The notes: generated by a model from the letters alone, not told the origin. Numbered from the stretch's first letter, positions 20,367 to 32,590 are shown. The stretch is 64,000 nt of DNA from Gnetum montanum (GCA_015680685.1 MNCI01011333.1:218937-282936), one strand, 5' to 3'. Program-made: numbers and translations.

Positions 20367-21603
20367 ATAAAATTTCGAGCTTAGTACTTTTCCAACAAGA
20401 AGCAGGTCCCTGCGACCGACAGAAGGCCATGGCTACATCTGGTATCAAACATGGCAACTTTGGAGATCAAGATACTTAATTTTCACTAAGTATGCATTCT
20501 CAGTGTATACGCCCAGCGTATATGCCCAAGTTTACATTCTCAGCATATACGCCCAACGTATACGCTCAAGTTCATATCCACAGTGTATACGCCCAATGTT
20601 CACAGGGTATACGCCCAGTGTACATGTCCAGCGTACTCACCTCACCAGTACGATCAGCTTGTATGACTGATATATACGCCCGGCATGCAGTCCCCGAAGA
20701 CGGCATGGAAACAGCATTATAGAGAAAGACTTGGTACACACCCAGCAGCCACCAGTGTATACGCCCGGCATATACGCTCAGCATCCATAGCGTATACGCC
20801 CAGCGTATATGGCCAGCACATCCAGCGTATACGCCCAGTGTATACGCCCAGCGTATACGCCTAGAGTCTACGCCCACCAGATACAGCATATACGTCCAAC
20901 GTATATGCCCAGCAGATGTAACATGTTGTACACTTGTAAATTTTATGCTTTTGCACTTGGTCAATCTGCCACGTGTCACCCAACCTGATTCTAACATGAA
21001 AACCTATATAAAAGCCCCAATTTTTCATTAGATCGAGGTTGGCTAGCAAAAATTTGGAGCAAACCAGAAAACAGAGATGCTAAGAACCAGAGCAGAGAAC
21101 CTTGTACATTGGACAACCCTGTATGTTGAGCATACAGCCTCTACGCTGTGCCTACAGTGTGAATCAACCCACAGTCATCCCTGCATCCACCGGGGCTTTT
21201 CGTCTGCCTTGTGTCAAAGCCACAACTGTGTTAGACCGATGCATTGTAACTCTCATTTTGAAATACCATTGTTACATTTTCTTCCTAAAATTTGTTACAG
21301 TTTGCATTAATTGTTGCATGTATTCCATTTACGCTCTTTTACGTTTACGCTCTCTTCGCATCAGTTACGTTGTTTATGCTTTGTTTTACGCCTGTTACGC
21401 CGTTCACGTATAACCCAGCGTATAGCACCTCAGTGTACGTTTGGGGAAATCCTTGCTTGATCCGTGTGTGGACCACCCAAGGTACTCTACCTTCGTTCAT
21501 TCCAGCTCGCCCTCAGGCAAAGGTAGGGTCTTCTGTGCATGTCCAGTGATCCCCCGGTTTCTGTTTCCTTCTAGCCAGAGACCAACGATTTCAGATGGTA
21601 TAG
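20358..21603 (+). repeat. LTR C, 3' LTR of E3
   Basis: It starts TGAAACACCATAAAATTTCG after a purine tract and ends near GATTTCAGATGGTATAG. It aligns with LTR B along its length with scattered point changes and repeat-number differences in U3. Confidence 0.82.
20490..21014 (+). promoter_or_regulatory. GCGTATACGC array and TATA box of LTR C
   Basis: About twenty GTATACGCC(C)AGC units at 20495-20915 include several exact GCGTATACGC palindromes. The TATA box CCTATATAAAAG lies at 21003-21014, at the same spacing as in LTR B. Confidence 0.75.
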
Positions 21604-24182
21604 TGCCAACGGTGTTCGCGGGTGAAATAGCACAGTTTCGCTAACAGGTGGCACAGAGATGAATGCCCATGGAGGGACTTTCAAAATGAATGGATATTGC
21701 AGGCTTTGGTTAGCTGCTCATGGTGCCGGTGCACTACGCTGGGGCATGCAGATCATGAATGGCTGCTGGGGTGGCCTTGGATCATTGTCAATGTCGATGG
21801 CATTGATGAAATAGCTGACATTGTTGCCATTGAGGGGATCTGTGTAGACACGCATAGATTGGTTTTTAGGATGTGCTAGGTTGCTTTCGTCCAACACCAG
21901 CTTTCCCTGGTCGATCAATCTCTGGATGTCATCCTGCAATGCCAGACAGTAATCCGTGTTGTGACCACACTATTGTGGTAATCACAAAACCTGTCTAGCC
22001 TGAAATCCTTAGGAACTGGGGGCTCATTGGGTAGGGCTAAAGAGGGGTTTCTAAGGAGCTCGCAATAGCATTGATGTCTATTGATTACTTCTTTCGAAAT
22101 TTGCTTGTACTGCATGTGCCCTACTGTCAATAGCTACTTCAGAAGTTTTGAAGGCTTGAGAGGTAATAAGATGTACTTTGAGTGATCTTTGTGCTCAAAG
22201 TTTGGTTTGGGTTGCACAGATGTCTCAGGTACGGGAATCAGAGGTTGCGACATGTTGCCCTACTTGGGAATGGGATTAGTTGTGGGTACGGCCAGTTTCT
22301 TGTTGCTCTTGTTACTATTGTTACTAGGTCTAGGCTTGGCCTTGGTCGCCACAGTGGCCACTATGGTTGTTGGGGCCTTACCCTTATCCTTCTTTGTGAA
22401 GGTGTTTTTGTAAGCGATGTAGGCCAGGTCTTTGCTTATCTCAGCTGCATCCTGTATGCTCTTAGTCTAAGTGAAGGCTTGACTAAGAGTGCAAGGGGTG
22501 AGGTAGTATAGTTTAGAGTTGATAAAGTCATTCACTACATCTTTAAATACGGCCAACAAGTGGGCTTCTATGATGGGTTCATCAATTTTGTTAAGGGTCA
22601 TGCTCCATCATTGGATGAACTTCTAGATTGGTTCCAAAGGCTCCTGCTTCATGCTCATCAACTGATCCGACATGATTTCCAGCTTCAAGTTATACTTGAA
22701 GCACATCACGAACTTGGTTAGAAGCTCTTCTAACATTGAAGTGGATGAGAGTGGTAGCATGTGATACCAATCTAAGGCTCTCCTAGCTAGGGACATGGCA
22801 AAGACATGAATGATCGTGTGTGGTCATTGTTTCAACAGAAGAGACTTAGACCTAAAGGTAACTAGATGCATGTTGGGATCTCCCTTCCCCTCATACTTCG
22901 TGAAGTGTGGGAGAGACATCCCTAGGGGTAACATCAGAGTAGAGATTGCAGGGCTGATAGGGTCATCCTGGTAAAATTCCATGACTTGTACTGTGTTGGA
23001 CCCAACAACCTTGATGCATTTGATTTCCTTAGTGAGGGTTTAGATGAGATGGAACGCTTGATCCAAACCCTGTGATGGTGTAGGCAGTTGGGGAACTTCT
23101 GAGGCAGCTCCCGCCTATGGAATGGTGGGGGTGGTGGTGTGACCCATCGGTGGTACCATTAGGGTAGCCCCCACAAGAGGTGTTGCTTGCACTATCCACC
23201 ACCCGGCAGGTGGTGCTATTGGAGTAGCAACTATGGTTTGAGCCACTGGATAGACTGCTTGTGTCATTGGCAAAACAAAACATAGCCCCATGTTAGGTTG
23301 TACTATTTGCAAGGTTTAGTAGGTCTAAGGGTGAACATAATGAGATATCTACGATGGTTTTGGAATAGGTGCAAAAGTGAATGGGGTCCACCACGTGGAC
23401 AGGCCTGGGCCCACCGTAGTGGGTGGGACAAATGTGAATGTAGGAATCAAAAAGAAAGTTGTGTAGGATTGCGAAGAAGGCATAGTGTGAACATGCGGTA
23501 GGGTAGTCGTGATTGGTGTGCGATGTGCTATAGGAATGGGTTGTTGAATAGTTTGCGGAGGCATAGTCTCTGCAAATGAAATAGGAGAATAAGGACATTG
23601 ATACACTGGGAAGGTGATATGGCTACCCATTGTAGTTGTAGTTGTAGGCTGCGGGAGTGTAGGCATGATGACAAAGGGAGCGGTGACAGACAATGGGTTG
23701 ACCTAGAAGGACTAGGTAGAAGGGACAGGAACGGGGTTGGTTGGACCTCCCTCGTCAAATTAGGAATCAAGTTCCTCCTGTCCATCCTGAAAAGAATCAT
23801 CTTGGTTGGATGTTATGTCTTGTTGCTCCCTAAGCCTTTCCAACTGGGTTAGTTGGTCTAGAAGCCTTTGGTTTTTCTATGTCAAAGGTATGGAAATGCT
23901 GGGAGTGGGAAAAAATTCCTTCCCATTGCAGTAAGCAAACTCGAAGCTACGTTTATCTTTGAGTTCATGTACATCCAAAAGTAGGTTTTCCTGGACCTTC
24001 ACACAGAGGAAGTTGTAACACTCATGTTGCTAGGCCAAGCCCTCACATCCCTAGTTTTGGATCCTGAGGGATCGACATGTTTCCAGCATTGGGTTCAGCA
24101 GTTGTTTGGCACTAGTGGTGCCTTGAACTGTGATGGGGACCTCCACGTTGAAGGTGTTAACAGCGGTAGTTCTAGAAGTCAT
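21604..24182 (-). pseudogene. E1 gag, C-terminal end cut by the E2/E3 nest
   Basis: The probable start is the Met at 24182 (MTSRTTAVNTFNVEVP). The proline-rich N-terminal region spans 23850-23030. The core gag domain (22960-22450) reads LPLGMSLPHFTKYEGKGDPN, then FAMSLARRALDWYHMLPLSS and AVFKDVVNDFINSKLYY, closely like E3. Zinc-knuckle region near 21990: FRLDRFCDYHN followed by a frameshift, then DIQRLIDQGKLVLDES. The C-terminal linker (QPFMICMPQRSAPAP, stop, PFILKVPP) stops at 21604 against LTR C. Multiple stops and frame changes. Confidence 0.82.
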
Positions 24183-24301
24183 TGCTACTAAGCTAGGCAC
24201 TTTTGCAAATGCAAAAAGCGAGGAAATCAGAAAGCTAAGTAGTTTTGCGAACTGAGAAGAGAAAATAAGTTGGAAATCAATCAAAAAAAGGCAATAAAAA
24301 A

Positions 24302-24765
24302 GGCTTTATGTCTTGCCAGGCTCCTAAGAAACCGTCAAGGCAACCTACTTGTATCACACGATGCGTAAAAAATCATGAAGGATGTCACATTTACACTAGT
24401 GTGCGATAAGATACAGGGTGCATGCAAGACTACCAGAAGACAAGCAAGTCAACTGGCGACCGGAGGCTTTATGTCCTGTAGGGTTCCTGAGGAACCTTCG
24501 AGGTGACCAATCTACATTGCATGATGCATAAACAACCACAGAAGGGTGTCAAGTTTACACTAATGCATATCAAGTTGTAGAAGGTTTACAAGACTACCAT
24601 AAGGAGGAGGCAAGTTAATTGGCAATTGGAGGCTTTACGTCCTGTAGGGTTCCCGAGGAATCGTTGAGGCGACCGATCTGCACTGCATGACGCATAAACA
24701 ACCACAGAAGGGTGTCAAATTTACACTAATGCATATCAGGATGCAGAAGGCTTATAGGGATACTG
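24302..24765 (-). repeat. Three-unit tandem repeat in the E1 leader
   Basis: Units begin with GGCTTTATGTC or GGCTTTACGTC at 24302, 24475 and 24631 (spacing 173 and 156 bp). They share GGGTTCC-GAGGAA, CACAGAAGGGTGTCAA and TTTACACTAATGCATATC blocks. They lie between primer site and gag; function unknown, possibly packaging or translation control of genomic RNA. Confidence 0.75.
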
Positions 24766-24790
24766 TGACATGTGGAAAAGTGCCAAAAGG

Positions 24791-24808
24791 GCCCTCCTTC
24801 TAGTTCCA
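24791..24808 (-). other. Primer-binding-site region of E1
   Basis: Minus sense TGGAACTAGAAGGAGGGC follows the 5' LTR. It is the E1 version of the 19-mer shared with E3, E5 and E7. Confidence 0.55.
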
Positions 24809-25436
24809 GAAAGATTGTAGCAACCAAAAATGTCGGTGGTTGGAAAAATGCCAAGGGGCCATTTGTTGCTAGACAGTCCTGACCCTGTCTCCATGGGAGG
24901 GCCATGCTGGATGGGATGAAAATGGGGTCCCCTGAATAGTCTAGTCAATCAGACAAGGACTTAGTTGATTTCTATATAACCTTTTACAACGTGTAATTTG
25001 AAAACGAGATTGGTAGCATGAACTAATGCTTAAATACAAAAGAAAAAGGAAATAATGTAAAATGTAATAGTAAACAGGAGATAATGTAAAAATGCAATTA
25101 GAAAACTACATAGCTTCGAATCTATGACCTTACTTTATCAAGATGGATACAATTGGTTGCACAACACTGGGAAGTGCAGAGATCCCGAGAGTAATCAAGA
25201 CATGTAGAGCAAGAGGGATGTATGCTCAAATGCGGACTTCGGTGTTAACAATGCGAAGTTCTACCAAGGTGGTAGAAAAGAACAGAATGAAATGCCAATT
25301 GAGAATGCTAACTATTTATAATGTCAAAACAGAAAGCTTACAATGCTAGAGAATGCCAGAGAGCTAGAAGTTTCAGAGGGTAAGCCAGAGGATCATGTGA
25401 AAAAGAACCAAAGAGAGTTTAAGTGTCTCTCATCAG

Positions 25437-25448
25437 GGTATTTATAGG
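25437..25448 (-). promoter_or_regulatory. TATA box of E1 5' LTR
   Basis: Minus sense CCTATAAATACC, about 190 bp downstream of the nearest palindrome cluster in element sense. It fits the LTR promoter. Confidence 0.65.
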
Positions 25449-25639
25449 ATCAAGGGCACACGAAAGATGTGGTTTGAACACCACGTGCCTTAGGCCTATG
25501 CTGACCTGTCTATGTTGCACGTGTCTGTATGACCATTGGGGGAGCCTACCACGTGGTAATTATGAGCCTGCAATGTCGTAATTACGTTGTCAAAGCAATG
25601 GTGCAATTAGGTGAGGTGCATTAATGTCGTGTAACCACT

Positions 25640-26165
25640 TGCCACTTTGCTATGCTTTGTAGCATAGCATGTTGATGTAGCATAGCATCTTGTTACACAT
25701 CTTGCTACATGTGTAGAAAGCCTTTGAAACATGCAGGCTATTCATTGTATGTGTGCTATGCTATGCTACGCTATGTAGCATAGCGTAGTGTAGCATAGCA
25801 TAGTAACTGGCCTTAGTTGCAAAAACATCGCCAGTCTGTAAACTTCACTTTTTTGCATTGCGAAGCTTGCAAACTTGTTGATCCTGCCCTTTGAGATGCC
25901 TTCCGTCAACTTCTGCAGAATTGTTACGCCTTGCTACACCACGTAGCTAAGCATAGAATAGTAGCAAACATGACGTGATGTCAGCCAAGTTTGCCACTTT
26001 CTGACGAAAGGAGACATTGCCGAAGGACTTGAAGTCAGGCAAGGGGACTGGTCATCCAGCTTTTGCTATGCTATGCTACATTGCATAGTGTAACGTAGCA
26101 TTTTGCTTCTGCAAACTTATTTTGAAGTTTGCTATGCTACATGGCGTAGTGTAGCGTAGCAAGGC
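25640..26165. promoter_or_regulatory. Palindrome array in E1 5' LTR U3
   Basis: Clusters at about 25650-25690, 25755-25803, 25925-25960, 26065-26100 and 26135-26165. At 25760-25784 GCTATGCTAC and GTAGCATAGC form perfect 10-bp arms around a 5-nt centre. Confidence 0.75.
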
Positions 26166-26301
26166 TCCTTGACTTAGAAACGTTGCTGAAGCGGACAGTC
26201 TGAAATCAGAGCATCCATGTCCCAAAGAATTGTCGTAACGCTACACAAATTGCAAAGGCCTGGTGAAGCAAGAATGTCTTCAAATTTTGGGGTGTTTCAA
26301 T

Positions 26302-26320
26302 TGGCACCATTGCCAGGGAC
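26302..26320 (+). other. Primer-binding site of E4 (tRNA-Asp type)
   Basis: TGGCACCATTGCCAGGGAC matches the tRNA-Asp primer site usual in Athila elements at all but three positions, each explained by CG to CA decay. Confidence 0.8.
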
Positions 26321-26436
26321 TTAGTTGTTTGTGCACTAATTAGAACATAGAAAATCATTCACATCATTGGAAAAATCCCTTAAGTTTGATTGAGAAAATA
26401 ATAAACAATAATACATTGCACACTGTATGAACAAGT

Positions 26437-28929
26437 ATGTCTCCTTCTTCATACGACAGTGCCTTACCACTTAGGTCTGAAATAGGAAACAATGTGCAGC
26501 AAAATACACATGACGTTGATCTACCAGTCCCTCAACAAGTTTGAGTGGTATATATTCATCCTGATGAGTATATACTAGACTTCACCTTTATCCTCCATCA
26601 AGATGAACAACTACATTGGCGAGACTTAAAGGGCAACATAGTGTTACCTCCCGATTGTTCAGTCCCAAGCATGCTTCTTTGTGCTCTCACACGAATTGGC
26701 ATGCCACACTTACATGTAGAGTATGTTGTGCATGACCATGAATCGAGAGAATACCATCCCACAAAGGCACAATGTCAAAGGGACTTACAACAAGAGAGAC
26801 ATCATAAGTCTTTGAAGGGTAAGTGGTTGTAGGATGTCCCACATGTCTTAAGTGAAAATGAGGGTGGTGAACCTGCCTTAGGTAGTTGCCCACACAACGA
26901 TGTTCCTCACCTTGACTTTGGCCAAGGGGTTGTGTATCAGAACCCTCATTCCATTATAAATAACCTAGGTTCTGATACCCATGGTCACAAAGGGTTTGAA
27001 GAAGGGACACAGACACATGATAAATACAAAAATTTTGATAGTAATCACGATCAAGGTCAAGACTGCCAAAGAGAAGGTAGCAGACACCATCATGATGATG
27101 GTTCTTATTCTTCTTCACCTTCATCTCCTTCATCCTCTCCTTGAATGCCTAGATGTAGTCATAAAGAAAAATTCCATGGGTATAAAGGTAGGCAAAGTGA
27201 AATTCATAGACAAAAGAACCAGGAAAGGGGGCAACAGAAATCTAGAAAGTCACGATATAGAAGAAGGGAGAGTAGGGAACAATGTAGGCATCATAGATGC
27301 CATGGACAAGATGATCACGATGAACCCCTACTCACTACTTGAAGTATGTTGGACATAAATGAGGTTGTTAGAATTTCAACAAGGCACCAAAAAGATAGTA
27401 GAATCAAGAGATTAGATATGAACAATATCCCATGATTTGAAGGGGGATACAACATTGATCCTCAAAATCATTTACAAGCATTCCATGATGCATGTGCCTT
27501 ACAAAATATAGAGAATGAATGGAAAAAACTTACGTTGTTTCCATGGATACTAGTTAAAGAAGCGGAAAGCTGGTACTAGTCTTTAGAACTGGAATCCATT
27601 TGTAGGTGGAGTACTATATTAGAACTATTTAATGACAAGTACCAAACATACTCCTGAGTGTCTAACTTGCAATAGAAAATCTAAGGCTAGAAACAAGGAG
27701 GACATGAACCCTTGGATGCTGCCATGAGCCGATATTATGCACTATGACACCGTTGTCCTGGCCATGGTTATTCCCAAAGGGATCAACTATGCCATCTCGT
27801 GGATGGGCTTAGGCATGAAATGAGAAGAACCCTTGGGACTTATGCCCAAGGAAGACTATCTGAGCTTAGGTCCCATCAAATTCAAAGACTATTGGAGCAA
27901 GTTTCTAAGGAAGAATGTGGGCTACCAAAGAGAGAAATTTTGGAAGAGTATAACCAAGATCCTTCCCCTTAGGAGAGGGGAGTAAGATTTTGTGAGGATG
28001 AAGAAGAGTCATTACTTGAAGAGATGATGAATAGGAAAACTTTGCCTATCCAAAAGTTAACATCAGAAGTATTGAAGAAGGTACAAAAAATGTGGGATTC
28101 CCTAGACAATAGATTTTAATCTATTCTTAACATAGTAGAGGATTTTAGAGAGCAAGGTAGTGATCGTGAAAAAATAAAAAAGAGAGAAGCTGAACACGCA
28201 TGTAGCAAGGGTAAGGGAAAAGTTGCCATCATTGAAGAAGTTGTGGAGTTGAAAACAAACAATGATAGTCGATGTGAAATATGTCAATATGGCCATCCTA
28301 AGGGATGTTACCCTATGATCTCACATCTGCAAGAGTTTGGGGTGTATGCACTCAACTCACGATTGAACAAATGGCAAGCGCCCTTTAGGTTACCTTACCC
28401 CCAAGGTAACCCAAGATAGTTCCATCAACCCTTAATGTATTATCCAAGTGGAACTCCACCACAACCGATTGAGCAATATCAATAGTGGAAACACCCATAA
28501 TCATGGGAAATGCCACCACCAAGGAAACAGTATCCTTACTGGTAACCTAACCTGTATGGATATTACGTGTAGCAGCCAATCTTCCCAAGTGACTATACTA
28601 GTCACATCATTCCTCATACTCACTGCCAAGCCCATGAGTATTATGGGACTCCCTCTTCTAGGGGTGATATTCCATAAGCATATCATCCTTCTCATCCTGT
28701 TGCATCTCTTCTACCAATAGCTCCACTACCACTTGCTCCTATGATGCAAGATGAAATCCCTACCCAGACACAACAACGTAATGCCACAAGGGCTGTTAAC
28801 TCTCAAGCTGCTGTTGGGTTCAACAATCACATAAAGAAAAGAACTTTCTTTAGAACCAATAGACCAACAAGCCCTTACAATCACAAGTGGCTGATTCCTT
28901 ATACACCTCAGTATCAATCAAAACTTTAG
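26437..28929 (+). pseudogene. E4 gag
   Basis: The ATG at 26437 (MSPSSYDSALPLRSE) opens a frame kept in register to 28929 with many stops. The core gag domain (27430-27860) reads NHLQAFHDACALQNIENEWK, then YQTYS and CPGHGYSQRDQLCHLVDGLR. A short zinc-like motif CEICQYGHPKGC lies near 28280. A P/Q/Y-rich tail runs to 28929. The E6 gag has the same domain order and the same HPKG motif. Inactive. Confidence 0.8.
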
Positions 28930-29480
28930 AACCTCCTTCAACTGAACCATTGCACTCAATGCATACAGTCATGCTAACACATTCCATCACCGATTGGATC
29001 AAAGTTGGCCACCTTCCCAGGAAATTCTTTGATCCTAAGAGTCCTCTGATATACTTACAAATCACTAGAAATGCATTGTGCAAGGCTCTTTTGGATTCAA
29101 GTTTTGGTATCAACTTGATTTCTCAAGAAATATACAAGGCCTGGAACCTGCCTCCATTGCAAAAAGAAACATCTATCTAGATTTGGCCGACCAGTCCATC
29201 ATTGTCTCGTTGAGACTAGCAGAAGACATTGTTATCATTGTTTATGGGTGGTCATACCCAGCTAACTTCCTAGTGATTCAAGTGAACAATGGTAAGGGGT
29301 ACTTCCCAATCATAATGGGAAGAGCATGGCTAAGTACCATCGATGGATGCCTAGGGATCTACAATCTTTCCCTAGGAATATCAAAGAAAAATACATTCAG
29401 AAAGATTGAGAAGAAGAAAGTTCCATGCATTACATACACTAACACAGGGTGTAATTGTGTGCAGAGGTCATGGTTTATGT
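28890..29480 (+). pseudogene. E4 aspartic protease
   Basis: It reads ALCKALLDSSFGINLISQEI (active site normally Asp-Ser/Thr-Gly-Ala, here Asp-Ser-Ser-Phe) and, after a frame change near 29180, FPIIMGRAWLSTIDG, the second retropepsin landmark. It lies between gag and RT as in Athila elements. Frameshift and active-site change make it inactive. Confidence 0.75.
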
Positions 29481-29784
29481 AAAGTTTAACATTGCCTTCA
29501 TGCAATTAGTGTGCACAAGTGATCAACATACAAAGATGCCTGTATGCAGTAGCCACACAATAGGAAGGCACCCGGTGGTTGATAGCTCATCAAAAAAGTA
29601 GTTCACTCATATGCATGGAACCAACTGAGGGTTTGACTTGCACTTACATTGATAGCATAGATGCATTAGAGAAAGTCCACTGCCAACTTCCAAGTCTTAA
29701 CCTTGAAAATGTCAACTAGGGGAAGTTGGAAATTCCTGAAAAATTTAAGCAGGAGCCCTCGAGCTAAAATCATTTCCCACTGGT

Positions 29785-30560
29785 ATGGAATACACGTTCC
29801 TTAAAAACAGAAAATTGGTAATTATCAATGCTAAGCCTGCACCTCAACAAAAAGAAGAATTGTTGAAGGTAATAAATAAATGGTTAGAAGCCCTCACTTG
29901 GTCATATCTTGAATTAACTAGAATAGACTCTAGGATATGCCAACATAGAATTTACATTGACCCCTCCATGAAGCCTCGAAAACAAACATAGAGGTGTTTG
30001 AACCCAAAGATGTAGTCAAGGAATAAATTGAACAACTTCCCAAGGCTGGGTTCATATACCCCATTGCTAATAGAAAATGGGTTAGCCCCTTAGCTATTGT
30101 GCCCAAAAAGGGAGGTAAATGGAGGGTGAGCAGAGATTTTAGGCTACTGAATATGGAAACATTCAAAGATCACTTTCCATTGCTATTTGTTGACCAAGTC
30201 TTAGACAACATCACAGGGCATCACTACTACAGTTTTCTGGATGGATATAGTAGATATAATCAAATACAAATAGCCCTAGAAGACCAAGCCAAGACTACAT
30301 TCACCAATCCTTAGGGAATGTTTGCATACAAACATATGCTATTTGGCTTGTGCAATGCCCCTACAACATTTCAACAACTAGTTCTAAGCATCTTCCAACA
30401 GTAGATAGGAAATGATGTAGAAGTCTTTATGGATGATTTCTCCACCTATTGAACAAACTTTGATCAAGCCTTGGATTGGTTAGATCAAGTGTAAAAAAGA
30501 TGTGTAGAAACCAATTTGAGGCTCAACTAGCAAAAAAAAGCCATTTGATGGTCTAAGAGG
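29785..30560 (+). pseudogene. E4 reverse transcriptase
   Basis: Blocks in order: QQKEELLKVINKWLEALTWS (pre-finger), WVSPLAIVPKKGGKWRVSRD near 30090, FPLLFVDQVLDNITGHHYY, SFLDGYSRYNQIQI, TTFTNP then a stop and GMFAYKHMLFGLCNAPTTFQ, and VFMDDFSTY at about 30422-30450. The FMDD catalytic pair is intact, but four or more stops and two frame changes interrupt the ORF. Confidence 0.85.
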
Positions 30561-30799
30561 ACATAGTACTAGGGCACAAAATCTCACACACAAGGATAGA
30601 GGTAGACCCTGAGAAAATCAAAGTTATCCAAGGAATTACCCATCAACCAGAAACTATCAAAGATATTCAATCATTCCTTGAACATACTAGCTACTATAGA
30701 ATATTTATTGAGAAATTTTCAAAGGTTTCCAAACCATTCAAGGAATTAATGAAAAAGAATGTACCTTTCAAGTGGACCAGGGAAATGCAAATTATCTTT

Positions 30800-31250
30800 T
30801 CAAACTCTGAAATAGAAGCTAGTAGAAACACCCATTGTACAAGCTCTTGACTGGTCCAAACCATTTCATATCATGACTAACGCATTCAAATATGCCTTAG
30901 GATCCATACTTACATACTTAGATGACCAAAAGCATCCTTATTACATCCACTGTGCAAGTAGAAGTATCGCTAGTGCATAACTTAACTACACTACCATAGA
31001 GAAAGAATTAATGGCTGTAGTGTTTGCACTAGAAACATTTAGACACTATGTATTGGGATATAAAGTATATATACATACAGATCATAGTGGAATAAGGTTC
31101 CTCATGAATAAGCCAATGGTAAGCCCTCATATCATACGATGGCTTGTAATCTTACAAGAGTTCGATCTTACGATGATCGATCGTAAACGCACCGAGAACG
31201 TAGTTGCTGATCATTTATCTCGATTGCGATGGGATAACAAAGAGGATTAG
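30800..31250 (+). pseudogene. E4 RNase H
   Basis: It reads FHIMTNAFKYALGSILTY, YYIHCASRSIASA, EKELMAVVFALETFRHYVLG, IHTDHSGIRFLMNKP and ENVVADHLSRL. This is the canonical gypsy RNase H following RT; Asp-to-Asn change in the first motif (MTNAF for T-D-A). The last 80 codons are open. Confidence 0.82.
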
Positions 31251-31384
31251 TATCCAATTTCTAATTATTTTCCTAATGAATTCCTCTTTTCTATTGTAGT
31301 GAATAATCAATCACCCATAGAGATAAACTGGTATAGTAGCATTCTTACCTATCTCCTCACCCAACAAATACCACAAGAGTTAAA

Positions 31385-32590
31385 CCCTAAGAAGAAACAA
31401 CGGTTTCTTCACCGAGCGAAGTACTCTATGGAAATCAATGGGCAACTTTACAAAGTATGTTCCAATGGCTTGGTTTGATGGTGTGTTCCTAATATAGATC
31501 AACTGTGAGTTCTCCAAGATGCTCATGAGGGTCCTTGTGGGGGTCATTATGTTGGGAGATGAATGACCATCAAGATATTGCTTGTAGGATATTATTGGCC
31601 TACATTGTTTCAGGACACCCATCAATTCATCCAATCTTGTGAGCACTATCAAAGTGATGGGGGAATGACTACTAAAATGGAGAGTTTTCAACAATGGATC
31701 TAATGGTTAGAACTCTTCAACATTTAGGGAATTGATTTTATAGGGAAAATTACACCAATGTCCAATGGAAAAGCCTATATCATTTTTGTTTTTGTTTACC
31801 TAACTAAATGGGTGGACGCAACTACTCTTAAGGATTGTACATCATCTATAGTTGCATACTTTGTTCAACAACAAATCATAAACAGGTTTGGTGTGCTCCG
31901 TGCACTTATTTCAGACAATGGTACCCATTTCATAGGTGCATATTTTTGGAAATTAATGCAACACTTAGGGGTTGAGCATAAATTGACTACACCATACCAC
32001 CCCTAAGTGAAAGGTCAAGTAGAAGTTACCAATAGGGAGATTACGAAGATATTAACAAGAACTATTAGCAAGATTAGGTGAGACTGAAGCACTAAATTGA
32101 ATGATGCTCTTTGGGCATACCGCTCCACATGGAAACTCCCTACAGGCTACTCTCCCTATGAGTTAGTGTATGGTAAATTACTAACACTTCCCATTCAAAT
32201 GAAGCTCCATACACTATCCATGGCATGTGACCTCAACCTTGACCTTGATCTAGCATAGAAACAATGATTAGTAACCCTTAACTTGCTAGATGAAAATTGA
32301 CTAGCTGCCCTATCATCTAACAAGTTGCATAAGGCATTCAATAAACAATGTCATGACCTAAGGATTAGGAAAGCTAAATATCAACAAGGAGATAAGGTTC
32401 TCTACTGGAATCCCACATATGTGCCACAACATACTAAATTTCAAACATTATGAGAAGGACCTTATATTATTTATGCAACTTTTCCTTCAGGGGCCATGAC
32501 ATTATACAAACCTGAGAGCCTAGACAAGAAATTGTTGGTCAACGTACAACAAACCAAACCTTTCCATGAGCTTAGGATAGCCAGTACATA
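31385..32590 (+). pseudogene. E4 integrase
   Basis: Zinc region AHEGPCGGHYVGR near 31535 and SCEHYQSDG (second Cys lost). Catalytic core GIDFIGKI (Asp), FVYLTKWVDATTLKD, ALISDNGTHFIG (Asp) and GQVEVTNREI (Glu) at 31730-32040. C-terminal region with YRSTWKLPTGYSPYELVYGK near 32130 and EGPYIIYATFPSGAMTLY near 32460. Frame mostly kept, about eight stops. Confidence 0.85.

Larger units (their letters stand above)
12912..21603 (+). mobile_element. E3, non-autonomous gag-protease retrotransposon lacking RT and integrase
   Basis: LTR B (12912-14075) and LTR C (20358-21603) are direct repeats of one subfamily. Between them lie primer site, leader array, gag, protease, KL repeats, 3' UTR and purine tract. 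There is no RT, RNase H or integrase. The protease ORF ends in the tail that in E2 follows integrase, so pol was removed cleanly. I see no matching target duplication (GGGTC on the left; TAGTG/TGCCA on the right), which fits later loss of the right-hand E2 flank. Confidence 0.8.
1..26299 (-). mobile_element. E1, Tat-like Ty3/gypsy LTR retrotransposon, minus strand, split by E2/E3
   Basis: Two homologous LTRs in the same orientation bound it: 1-715 (truncated by the window edge) and 24809-26299. Reading leftward the order is 5' LTR, primer site, leader repeats, gag, the E2/E3 nest (7892-21603), an antisense accessory gene, RT, two RNase H domains, integrase, 3' UTR and 3' LTR. The second RNase H after the usual gypsy one is the hallmark of the Tat lineage. 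The protease is missing on both sides of the nest, so a deletion probably came with the insertions. The base right of the element, 26300, appears to be the last base of E4's 5' LTR. The left flank lies outside the window, so the target duplication (right copy would be ATTGG) cannot be checked. Confidence 0.8.
24809..26299 (-). repeat. E1 5' LTR
   Basis: In minus sense it runs from TGAAACACCCCAAAATTTG (26299) to the primer site. Its U3-side half aligns with 1-715. No purine tract precedes it, so it is the 5' copy. The U5 part carries CCTGAATAGTCTAG... as also seen, in related form, in E5 and E7. Confidence 0.82.

Noticed and set aside
20490-20920. Regular short repeats resembling a CRISPR array
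   Set aside because: Units are about 12-14 bp with no constant-length unique spacers, they lie in an LTR U3 before a TATA box, and no cas genes are present.
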